From NCBI RefSeq assembly GCF_002127325.2, contig NC_035433.2, positions 146,123,938 to 146,187,937 of the forward strand: 64,000 bases of DNA, given 5' to 3'. The position numbers and the translations under genes were made by a program. The stretch comes from Helianthus annuus. Taxonomy: Eukaryota; Streptophyta; Magnoliopsida; Asterales; Asteraceae. Each line of letters starts with the position of its first letter. Position 1 is the first letter of the stretch. Positions 1 through 8,414 of this stretch are shown here, one piece after another. The notes under the pieces were generated by a model, which did no database searches, was not told where the DNA came from, and was given only the letters and a program-made list of their open reading frames with translations.

Positions 1-6
1 ACCACT

Positions 7-714
7 TGTAGGTCCTGAAATCGGAGGATCGATTTTCACTACCCAATCCTTGTTTATAACAAACAAAGTTAAGTGTGCGGAATCCACTTAACTTAGGCAA
101 TCAAACATAGAACAATATGAACACAATGGTTAACCAAAGAAACACACTCTTTTGATTAACTGGATGAGATATAACAACTAATACAAACACAGTTCTTACA
201 AGCTTGAAGGGTATTCTCTCATCTCTGATCTAAACTGTGACATACCTGTGCCTTATATAGCAGATGGGCTTATCATCTTGACGAAACTGAGAGTGGGCCG
301 ACGAAACAGAAGAAGGCCCAGTAACAAGCCCAACAGTCAACGAATCACATGTGATTCGTTGACCACCTTGACGAAACAGAACCAAAGATACTATCTCTGT
401 TTCGTTGACATGTCTTTGACGAAACAAAGTGTTTCGCCAAGGCCTGCAATGTTGATACCTGTTTCTGCACAACAGATTGCAGAAACAGATGGCACAGATA
501 ACATAAAACATAAATGACAGAATTACCCTTAGTATGCGACATGCATTGTTTTTACGACCAATACATATAAAGAGAGACAAACAAGTCAGACCCAAGCGGA
601 TAGGAGGATATCCGACTTGGTCGACTGCGAATACAGACTCGATAATTAATAAAGACCGTACAATATACACATAATTACAAGACTAGTAACAGACACACAA
701 AAAATGCATCAACA
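7..714 (-). mobile_element. 5' LTR of a SIRE-like Copia element whose body lies left of the window
   Basis: The block starts TGTAGGTCC and ends GCATCAACA, the same termini (TG...CA on the minus strand) as the LTRs at 11124, 35339 and 48701. Bases 1-6 (ACCACT) fit the edge of a minus-strand initiator-Met primer-binding site, so this is the 5' LTR and the internal region continues before base 1. A TATA-like CTTATATAG lies near 252-260. On the promoter side of it there are repeated GACGAAAC/GTTTCGTC motifs on both strands. The LTR end abuts coding sequence of an ABC transporter exon. The other LTR is outside the window, so completeness cannot be judged. Confidence 0.75.
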
Positions 715-805
715 TGTTGCCGCCACTGCAGTGGTGGGTTTCTGTCTATTGTTTGCAGTGACATTTGCATTTACTATGAAATCCTTTAACTTCCAAAGGA
801 GATGA
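715..805 (+). pseudogene. C-terminal exon fragment of a PDR-type (ABCG) ABC transporter
   Basis: From 716 the frame reads through a hydrophobic segment and ends in FNFQRR followed by TGA at 803-805. A hydrophobic last transmembrane helix followed by ...FNFQRR is the characteristic C-terminus of plant pleiotropic-drug-resistance ABCG transporters, which export small molecules across the plasma membrane. The rest of the gene is cut off by the LTR ending at 714. A second PDR fragment occurs at 22912-23008 ahead of the duplicated NLR2, which suggests a PDR gene belonged to the duplicated unit. The fragment is about 30 residues, so the family call rests on the terminal motif and the hydrophobic helix only. 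Confidence 0.5.
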
Positions 806-1491
806 AGATGTGTAAATTGTAATGCCTCTAAAAACTAGTTGACAGGGCGTCGGGAATCCTCCAACAAGTGTTTCTTTTGTGTTGTTTGCAGATTAAATCA
901 TGTGGTTTTGTTTCGATATGGTTATACACTGAGGGTGTACAAGGCATCAAATATAGAAATAAATAGAAAATATTTAGGTTTTTGTAATTTGAACAAAGTC
1001 ATGTAAGTGAAATATGTACAATGGATATTCAATTTCCTTTTTAATTTGAACAAAAAGAAATTACCTGCTATTATATATATAGAGTTTAAACATTTGGTTT
1101 TCGGTTAATTAGTTTGGTTTATTTGCTTAGATTAATAAAATATTGAAAAGGTATATATTATTTTAAATTAAAAATTACTATTAGGGTTCCTTGGTAAACT
1201 CTATATATATAATAGCAGGTAATTTCTTTTTGTTCCTGTACACAATTCAACTAATATGCGAAAGAAATAAGATTATATAAATAAAAATGATGAAAACCGC
1301 ATTACTCGAAATTCTAACATATAAAATTCAAAAGCAGTACGCACTACATGTGAAAAATAAACAGTTGTTGAACTGTCTTTTCATTTTCTTCACTTTCTTG
1401 CTTTTGTTTTCGAACATACTGTTCTTGGATCACCATCGATCTTTGAAGGGAATAGAGAAACTTTTGAGTATACTATCTTAAAATAGTAATC
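806..1491. other. Intergenic/upstream region of NLR1
   Basis: This AT-rich stretch holds no supported gene. From about 1086 to the start codon it aligns with the region upstream of NLR2 (24193-24326, 26542-26587 and 27376-27761), so it probably contains the NLR1 promoter and 5' leader. The last about 60 bases before the ATG are nearly identical between the two genes. The NLR2 copy carries about 140 bp near 27470-27610 that is missing here. Confidence 0.5.
1048..1235. repeat. Perfect 40-bp inverted repeat with 108-bp loop
   Basis: The left arm 1048-1087 (begins GAACAAAAAG) is the exact reverse complement of the right arm 1196-1235 (ends CTTTTTGTTC). The arms enclose 108 bp that are also present upstream of NLR2 without the left arm. 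It could be a small terminal-inverted-repeat element or a local inverted duplication. It lies 250-450 bp upstream of the NLR1 start codon. Confidence 0.7.
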
Positions 1492-3876
1492 ATGGGAGAT
1501 GCGGCTGTTGCGGTCATTGTGAAGGAGGTGGTGCGGATTCTGGCTTCTGTAGCTAACCAAGAGCTTGTTCTACTCAGGGGACTCGAAGGCGATATTTTGA
1601 GTCTCCAGAATGATTTCGAGCAGATCCAAGCTGTTCTTCAAGATGCGGAAGAGAAACACGTCAAGAATAACGTTGTAAAAGTATGGCTTAAGCACCTCAG
1701 ATCAGCATCCTTGGAGGTAGAAAATGTGCTGGACGAGATCTCAACTGAAGCGTTGCTACAAAGCCTATACAAAAAAAGAATCAAATTCAGGGTAAAAGCC
1801 TTCTTCTCTCCCGATCATAATAAATTTATGTCCCGTCTTAGGATTGCTCACAAAGTTAAAGACATAAGAAAGAAACTGGGTGACATTGCATTTAAGAGAT
1901 TTGAGTTAGGTTTGATCCCTTCGGGTGCTATAAGTGATGTAGAGGATATGGTAGTTGAAAATGAGATGCCAAATAGAGAAACTAGCTCGCTGATACATGA
2001 TTCTTCAATTATATTTGGAAGAGATGAAGAGATGGAGATGGTGACTAAAGCGATATGTAACCAAGATGTCGGAAATGGTGAGGTTCCGGTGTATTCTATA
2101 TGGGGTATGGGAGGTTTGGGAAAGACCACTTTAGCTCAGTTAGTTTATAACCATGAAAGGGTGAAGCAATGTTTCGAGTTAAAATGCTGCATCTACGTTT
2201 CTGAAAAGTTCCAGGTTAAGGAGATAATGAAAAAAATCATCGAGTCCATAGATGATCGTGGGTGCACACTTACATTGCTAGATAAGTTGCAAGAGTCCCT
2301 TCAAAGCAGGTTAGGGGGGAAGAAATTTCTGGTTGTACTAGATGACGTTTGGGTTGAAGATGATGAAAATGAAAAGAGCATGTGGGAGGAGCTAAGAAAA
2401 ACATTAAGGTGTGGGGCAGATGGGAGTATTGTTGTGATGACAACACGATCACAAGCAACTAGTCAAATGTTTAGTAAGGTTCCCAAGTTACAACATAAAC
2501 TGGGATGTTTATCAAGAGATGACTCGTGGTCACTATTCAAAAAGCTTGCATTTGCACCCGGAAGAGAGAGAGATAACATAAATGAGCTAGAGCCTATTGG
2601 AAGGGAGATAGTTGAGAAATGTAAAGGACTACCTCTAGCAGTGAAGACCTTGGGTAGCTTAATGTGGTCGAAAAGTAGTACAAGCGATTGGCAACATGTG
2701 AAAGACAACAACTTATGGGATTTGGATGAAGTTAAAGTCGTGCCTGCTATTTTGAAGTTAAGCTATGATAAACTGCTTCCACATTTAAAAAGATGTTTTG
2801 CTTATTGTTGTTTGTTTCCTAAAGGTTGGGCAATGAAAAAGGATATACTGATTTCATTGTGGGCGGCAAATGGTTTCATTCCACCCAAAGGAGGGAAAGA
2901 CTTGTATATGCTTGGGGAAGAAATTCTTAACTGCTTTGTTTGGAGGTCATTCTTGCAGGTTGCTAAACTTGACTTTTGGAGTGGTATTTATAAAATGCAT
3001 GATCTGATGCATGACATGGCACATGATGTGATGGGACAAGATTGTTTAGTTATAGAGCCTGCAAATAACAAGGTTGAAATACCAAATGGGGTGCTTCATT
3101 TGAGCTCGTCATGCCCCTTTCAGTTTTCTTATGGGGATTTAGGAAAGTTAACATCGTTAAGGTCAATATTCATGTTCAGGGACAGGGACGTGGATGAACG
3201 TAGCAAAATTTTCAAGCAAGCTTATCTAAGGGTATTACACATGACTGATTCTAGAGCAAGGACATTCCCTGAATCGGTTTGTAAACTCAAACATCTAAAA
3301 TACTTGTATTTACCAGATACAAGTATAAAAGTTTTACCCGAGTCAATTATGTATCTCCAAAACTTGGAATACTTGAACTTATCAGGTTCGAGTATAAAAG
3401 TTTTACCTAAGTCAATTATGTATCTCCAAAACTTGCAATACTTGAATCTATCATACTCAAATATAGAATTTTTACCTGAGGGGATTACTTATCTCCAAAA
3501 GTTGCAAATGCTATATTTGGGTAGTTGTCATTCACTGCGTAAGTTGCCTGATGGCCTGAAATACATGAGAAATCTTCATTGTTTAGACATCAATTATGTT
3601 TCACTCACACATTTTCCAGTAGGAATCAAAGAATTAACCAGTCTGCGAACACTTTCAAACTTTCCTGTTGGTAAAGGGTATGGGGCCAAAATAGGGGAAT
3701 TGGGGGATTTAAATCTACTTGAGGGCAAGTTGTCGTTAGAACGGCTTGAGAATGTTGGAAGTTTAGGAGAAGCCAAGAGTGCCAAACTTGAATGCAAAAG
3801 AAATTTGTTGGATTTGGTGTTGGGTTGGTCTACAAATATGCAGCCAGAAGAGCGTGTAGATGAAGAGGTTCTGTGA
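1492..3876 (+). pseudogene. NLR1: CC-NB-LRR resistance gene, N-terminal 794 codons, truncated by element A
   Basis: This is an intracellular immune receptor of the non-TIR, RGA-like class. It carries an N-terminal Rx-type coiled-coil region (residues 1-130), an NB-ARC domain with P-loop GMGGLGKTT (about 205-213), kinase-2 LVVLDDVW, GLPL and CFAYCCLFP motifs, an MHD motif, and the first LRRs. The ATG matches the NLR2 start. The frame ends because the LTR of element A begins TGAAG directly after codon CTG, so its first three bases form a TGA stop (3874-3876). About 170 LRR residues are severed and lie at 6719-7278. One difference from NLR2 is Cys instead of Trp in the RNBS-A segment. Before the insertion the gene appears to have been open. 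A C-terminally truncated protein could still be made, but normal function is unlikely. Confidence 0.92.
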
Positions 3877-4486
3877 AGATCGAAAGTTAAGCACGTATTT
3901 CTTGATGGGCCGCGTTTACGTTATGTTTATTTTAGTTAATGGGTCAGACTTTATTATTATGTTTAGTTTATTTCGGTTGGGCCGTAGGCCATGTTTGTCC
4001 AGGTTATGTTTAGTCCAGTATGGGTCAAAGAACAATGTCCGTGTCAGTTTGTTTATAGTCCAGTCCGATAGAATTATGATACGGGTCAAGGGTTTATAAA
4101 GCCCAAAGGTGAAACGGTGTGTCTCTTTGTTGTAACTGCTGCAACGGTTATTCAGGATACACCGTTTAAGGAAAAGACGCGACCGTATAGAGGCACCGTT
4201 TCACACCTATAAGAACCCTGCATCATTGTTCTAATTCGTAGCGTTGTAACAGACATTTGTTGAAGGTATTCGAAGTCAGTTTATGTTATTATCGAGTGCT
4301 GCAAGTATTTCTGTTTGTTTTTCGATCAGTAAGTTTTTCATTCAAATCATTCGTATTACTGTTCGTTCATTATTGTTACAATGAAGTTCTGCGATCGTTG
4401 TTATATGATTGATTGTGATTGTGAATATAATAACAACCGGGTCCGTTCCGAATGGTCCTGGGTGTCCGACGATTCTGATACCAACA
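3874..4486 (+). repeat. 5' LTR of element A
   Basis: This 613-bp direct repeat matches 6106-6718. It contains a TATA box (TATAAA, 4095-4100) and, near its 3' end, the ATG at 4381 that starts the element's gene. The last bases contain TCTGATACCA, identical to the 3' end of plant initiator tRNA-Met, before the terminal ACA. Confidence 0.95.
4095..4100 (+). promoter_or_regulatory. TATA box in LTR of element A
   Basis: TATAAA in the context GGGTTTATAAAGCCC lies about 285 bp before the ATG at 4381. Transcription would therefore start near 4125-4135 and the start codon would fall in the R/U5 part of the LTR. The identical copy in the 3' LTR is at 6327-6332. Confidence 0.55.
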
Positions 4487-6063
4487 TTGGTATCAGAGCC
4501 GAAGGTTCACACGGACACGGAAAGGGTTGTAGTCATGGGAACGCGTGTCTTCGCGGTAAAGGAAAAGGGGTAGAAATCGGTAGTAGTAGTGATGTTGGGA
4601 ACGTTGGAAAGTGCGGCCGGGGCTGCAACCGTGGGAAACGAGTTGCGCAGGGGAAGCCAACCAAACGTTCGGTGAAGTCATCCGGGAAGGATTATGCGAA
4701 GAAGAAGGTTCCTAAAGGCGTTGGAAAGAAAGTTAACCGGAAAGGGAAGGCACCGGTTGGACGGCCGAGGAAGGCCGGGGTGACATGTTTTATTTGTAAG
4801 CAATTTGGGCACATAGCCTCCATTTGCCCTAGTAGATATATCAATTTAGGCCCGTTACCGGAAGAAGATGATTACTTAGTCGATGGTACGAGCGGTGGTT
4901 TGTTTAGCGAAATGTGGGTCGTTGATCCAAGTTTCAAGACACACATGACCGGGAACCGTAGTTTGTTCAAACGGTTCAAGAGGCATTTCGGGGTAATCAC
5001 GAACGAGAAAAAGAAGAATTTTTCGTTTGTTCATGGCATTGGTGAAGTGAGAATACCGGTCGATGGTAGAGATAAAACAATCTCGTGTATAAGTTATGTA
5101 CCGAAGATGGAGAAAAATGTTCTTAGTTTGGAACAACTTTTGTTCCAAGGGATCGAGACGGTCACTATGGGTGACAAATGTATGTTAAAACGAATGTTCG
5201 GTGCACAAGTCAAGAACTTTGATGTGTATGAAGATAAATCAAATGTTGATTTAGAAGAGGATTACTTGAATCGGTTTTATGATCAATTTGATGTCGATAA
5301 CGGTTATCGGATGGAGAAGGAGAAACTTAAAGAGTACATAGAAGATTACTATGAAGGAGAGTTTAAGAAGGAACGTGAAGAAAGAAAGAAGGCGAACGGC
5401 GAAGGAACATCGGGAACAAAAAAGGATGAAGTTGTGTTTTCAAAAAAGCATAAAGTTTGCTTTATGATCTACTACGAGGGGATGAAAGATAACCCTCTTC
5501 AATCTAGGCAAGAGTTACGTGAAAGGGCGGTGGTCCTTTCCCAAGATGAAGATGACATGATCGAGAACGGCTTGATTATGGATAGTTGTTTAGAGCCGTT
5601 GGATTTGCTCTTAATGCACGAAGAATTGGCGGGTTATGACAAGTTTTATGATGCCAACTTTGATGATGTTTTGATATGGTTTTTACCAAGTTTTCTTGGT
5701 ATTGTTAAGTCAAGAGAGATGCCACCGAAATTGCTAGACGGAAGAGATGTGAATTTGCTACTTTTGTACCGTATTGTGAATCTCAAGGGTGGAATTAAAA
5801 AGGTATTAGAAGATGATTCGTGGGCTGAAGTTGCACTCGAGTATGGGTACGAGAAGGTTGATGGCTTCGAGATGAAGGTTTCGTATGTTCACTATATCGA
5901 GTTGTTTGAATGGTACTTCAAATATATGAAGGAAAAGGGCGATAAGAATGCAAAAGCAAAAGAGAAAGATGGAAAGAAGAATGCTCAAGTCAAGGAGGTC
6001 AAGACCGAGGATGATGCGGACTTGGTGATCACATTCGTGGTCACCGATGACGAAGATGCGTGA
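4381..6063 (+). CDS. CCHC zinc-knuckle / protease-like / ARID-domain protein of element A
   Basis: This is an intact 560-residue frame. Residues 1-35 are encoded by the 5' LTR, and the frame then crosses the primer-binding site (read as GIRA). Next come a basic Gly/Lys/Arg-rich stretch with an AT-hook-like GRPRK (127-131) and a zinc knuckle C136-C139-H144-C149. Residues 178-258 resemble the aspartic protease of Copia elements (VVDPSFKTHMTGN ... KNVLSLEQL), but the catalytic DSG/DTG triad reads DPS, so it should be inactive. After an acidic/basic charged middle part, residues 428-518 match the ARID (BRIGHT) fold pattern: hydrophobic helix, MPPKLLDGRDVNLLLLY, KGG, W-x-EVA, and a Tyr-rich last helix. 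The tail is Lys/Asp-rich. The function is unknown; nucleic-acid binding is inferred. It is unlike any standard retroelement polyprotein. Confidence 0.85.
   Translation: MKFCDRCYMIDCDCEYNNNRVRSEWSWVSDDSDTNIGIRAEGSHGHGKGCSHGNACLRGKGKGVEIGSSSDVGNVGKCGRGCNRGKRVAQGKPTKRSVKSSGKDYAKKKVPKGVGKKVNRKGKAPVGRPRKAGVTCFICKQFGHIASICPSRYINLGPLPEEDDYLVDGTSGGLFSEMWVVDPSFKTHMTGNRSLFKRFKRHFGVITNEKKKNFSFVHGIGEVRIPVDGRDKTISCISYVPKMEKNVLSLEQLLFQGIETVTMGDKCMLKRMFGAQVKNFDVYEDKSNVDLEEDYLNRFYDQFDVDNGYRMEKEKLKEYIEDYYEGEFKKEREERKKANGEGTSGTKKDEVVFSKKHKVCFMIYYEGMKDNPLQSRQELRERAVVLSQDEDDMIENGLIMDSCLEPLDLLLMHEELAGYDKFYDANFDDVLIWFLPSFLGIVKSREMPPKLLDGRDVNLLLLYRIVNLKGGIKKVLEDDSWAEVALEYGYEKVDGFEMKVSYVHYIELFEWYFKYMKEKGDKNAKAKEKDGKKNAQVKEVKTEDDADLVITFVVTDDEDA
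4488..4500 (+). other. Primer-binding site (initiator tRNA-Met) of element A
   Basis: TGGTATCAGAGCC is the complement of the 3' end of plant initiator tRNA-Met and lies 1 base after the 5' LTR. It sits inside the open reading frame and is translated as (G)IRA. Confidence 0.9.
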
Positions 6064-6093
6064 AGATTGTTGCGGGTCAAGAAGATTCGTGCT

Positions 6094-6105
6094 TAAGGGG
6101 GAGAA
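6094..6105 (+). other. Polypurine tract of element A
   Basis: AAGGGGGAGAA directly precedes the 3' LTR, as expected for the plus-strand primer of an LTR retrotransposon. It lies about 30 bp after the stop codon of the ARID gene. Confidence 0.85.
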
Positions 6106-6718
6106 TGAAGATCGAAAGTTAAGCACGTATTTCTTGATGGGCCGCGTTTACGTTATGTTTATTTTAGTTAATGGGTCAGACTTTATTATTATGTTTAGTT
6201 TATTTCGGTTGGGCCGTAGGCCATGTTTGTCCAGGTTATGTTTAGTCCAGTATGGGTCAAAGAACAATGTCCGTGTCAGTTTGTTTATAGTCCAGTCCGA
6301 TAGAATTATGATACGGGTCAAGGGTTTATAAAGCCCAAAGGTGAAACGGTGTGTCTCTTTGTTGTAACTGCTGCAACGGTTATTCAGGATACACCGTTTA
6401 AGGAAAAGACGCGACCGTATAGAGGCACCGTTTCACACCTATAAGAACCCTGCATCATTGTTCTAATTCGTAGCGTTGTAACAGACATTTGTTGAAGGTA
6501 TTCGAAGTCAGTTTATGTTATTATCGAGTGCTGCAAGTATTTCTGTTTGTTTTTCGATCAGTAAGTTTTTCATTCAAATCATTCGTATTACTGTTCGTTC
6601 ATTATTGTTACAATGAAGTTCTGCGATCGTTGTTATATGATTGATTGTGATTGTGAATATAATAACAACCCGGTCCGTTCCGAATGGTCCTGGGTGTCCG
6701 ACGATTCTGATACCAACA
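6106..6718 (+). repeat. 3' LTR of element A
   Basis: This is the second 613-bp copy of the LTR. Its promoter (TATAAA 6327-6332) and start codon (6613) point into the severed 3' part of NLR1. Confidence 0.95.
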
Positions 6719-7278
6719 TTCTGGAGGGACTAGAACCAAATCCGAGTCTCAAGAAATTGTCAATATATGGTTACATGGGAATGAGTATTTCTCCTGGTTG
6801 GTTGGTGAATTTGAAAAACTTGCTTGAAATTACATTTTTTGAGTGTAATCGCTGTGAGCATATTTCAGCACTTGGGAGATTACCCAATCTTAGGGTCATT
6901 AAGTTGAGTTGCATGGATTCTTTGAAGTGTTTCCTTGATGACGACACAAACATGTTAGGTGACACCACCAATATGTTTCTTTCTGTAGAAGAATTACACA
7001 TCATCAATTGTCCAAGTTTGGTTTCCTTGCCAAGTAACCTTCCAAAACTCAAGGTTTTAGACATAGCTGGCTGCGATGCTCTAGTTTCTCTACCGGATGA
7101 GATTCAGAGTTTCAAGGATTTGAAAGAACTTACTATAACGAGCTGTAAACAATTAAGGGAAAGGTATGAAAAGGACACGGGTGTAGAATGGCATAAAATT
7201 TCTAACATTCCCCACGTCAAAATTGACGAATCTAGATTTAGCAACTTCTTATTATCTGTGAGAGAGTTGCTACGGTAG
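6613..7278 (+). CDS. Chimeric frame: LTR-encoded 35 residues fused to NLR1 LRR tail
   Basis: The ATG in the 3' LTR of element A opens a 221-residue frame. The first 35 residues are the N-terminus of the ARID protein (MKFCDRCYMIDCDCE...). At the LTR/host junction (6718/6719) it continues in the native NLR1 reading frame with LEGLEPNPSL and the C-terminal LRRs. Compared with NLR2, the native stop codon TAA has become GAA and the frame runs 17 codons further (ends RELLR). The 3' LTR promoter could drive it. Whether it is expressed cannot be seen; without expression it is simply the NLR1 3' pseudogene part. Confidence 0.6.
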   Translation: MKFCDRCYMIDCDCEYNNNPVRSEWSWVSDDSDTNILEGLEPNPSLKKLSIYGYMGMSISPGWLVNLKNLLEITFFECNRCEHISALGRLPNLRVIKLSCMDSLKCFLDDDTNMLGDTTNMFLSVEELHIINCPSLVSLPSNLPKLKVLDIAGCDALVSLPDEIQSFKDLKELTITSCKQLRERYEKDTGVEWHKISNIPHVKIDESRFSNFLLSVRELLR

Positions 7279-8009
7279 CTGATTGTACATGCTTCCCAAC
7301 CATGATGTACAACTCTTTCAAGCTGATTCTTTGTAATATCCGTATCGGAACCGCCAACAGGTAGTTCGTCTGCCCTTATTTATTATTCAACCTATTTTTA
7401 ATTTCAATTTTTTTAATTAATAACCTTGATTTTCAACTGTGAATTTGATTTTTCGCTGTTATTTATCTCTGTTCAATTTCTATTTCTTTGCTTCCTGTTA
7501 ATTCTTCTTTTCTAATATCTTTATTAATTGTTACACATAGGGTTTTGACTGTTTATTTACCTCTTTGACTTGCAATTTAAACTGTTTTAATTTAATTCTC
7601 CAGGTTGCTTAATATCATGTTAAACGTTTACTTTTCACTTAATTACTATTTTTGTACAACTCTTGAAGCAGGTATTGGTTTTTTTTGGGTCTTTGAAATC
7701 TGCAGCTTCATCGACGGCTGAAAGGACTAATCATGTTAGTATATAATTAACTCTTAGCATACACAGTTCTATCTTCCATGTACCGTATATTTCGTCATTA
7801 ATTAGCTTACATATTATGTTTATTTTATGCGTTTTTAGGAAAATAAACAGAGATTTGTGTAATCAAAGTCAATGCAAAGGTTACAACTCACTGCTTTCAG
7901 TTGCGTCAAAATTCTTCGAGTTGGAACGACGTATTTTAGAAGCCGTCTATGGTGGTATGATTTTTTTTGGTTCCGAAAATGGTTACCGTTTAATATTTTT
8001 GGATAAATT
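7279..8009. other. Downstream flank of NLR1
   Basis: This AT-rich sequence aligns with 30654-31390 downstream of NLR2 with few differences. It probably holds the 3' untranslated region; several AG/GTA-type junctions could mark untranslated introns. No coding gene is supported. Confidence 0.45.
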
Positions 8010-8414
8010 TGTTAGAAATATTTAAACTTAGTTATGTTTATTATCTATTATCATTTATCTCAAACTTATAAGTAGTTAACGTATGATAAGTGAACGATTA
8101 TTAAGTGATATGTAATGTAATAAGCGGTTGATAAGCGGGAAAAACGATTTCGAATAACTGTCTGCACAGTTACCCGCCAAATGTAACCGCCAAACTCATA
8201 TGTATTTAACCTTGTTGCGGGCAACATGTTTGGTTATCAAGACAGTTTCTGTTACACCGAAATTGTCCACATTCATTCTCTAGTTGTTCTGATACATTCT
8301 GCATCATTGCACAATCAGAATATATATTCAAAATATGTCTGCAAGTCTCGTAAATATTTCCGCTGCATCTGCAAGTTCTTATGCACGAGATAGGAATGAG
8401 CCGGTTTTCCAACA
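8010..8414 (+). repeat. 5' LTR of element B
   Basis: This 405-bp direct repeat pairs with 9845-10249. It contains the ATG at 8335 that starts the element's gene and a weak TATA-like TATTTAA near 8201. Confidence 0.92.

Larger units (their letters stand above)
3874..6718 (+). mobile_element. ARID element A: complete non-autonomous LTR retrotransposon inside NLR1
   Basis: The element is 2845 bp, flanked by a perfect 5-bp target-site duplication TTCTG (3869-3873 and 6719-6723). It has two 613-bp LTRs (TGAAGATCG...CCAACA) that differ, as I read them, at a single base (4439 versus 6671), so the insertion is recent. It has an initiator-Met primer-binding site and a purine tract, but no integrase, reverse transcriptase or RNase H. 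It must rely on an autonomous element for movement. The interior is one gene for a CCHC/ARID protein. The intact paralogue NLR2 shows the empty site. Confidence 0.93.

Noticed and set aside
1048..1235. Microexons or a regulatory RNA gene in the inverted repeat
   Set aside because: No Pol III boxes or conserved small-RNA gene features are visible; only the inverted repeat itself can be supported.
3860..4099. 79- and 94-codon frames at 3860 and 6047 with the same sequence
   Set aside because: They lie in the U3 part of the two LTRs of element A upstream of the TATA box and are not expected to be translated.
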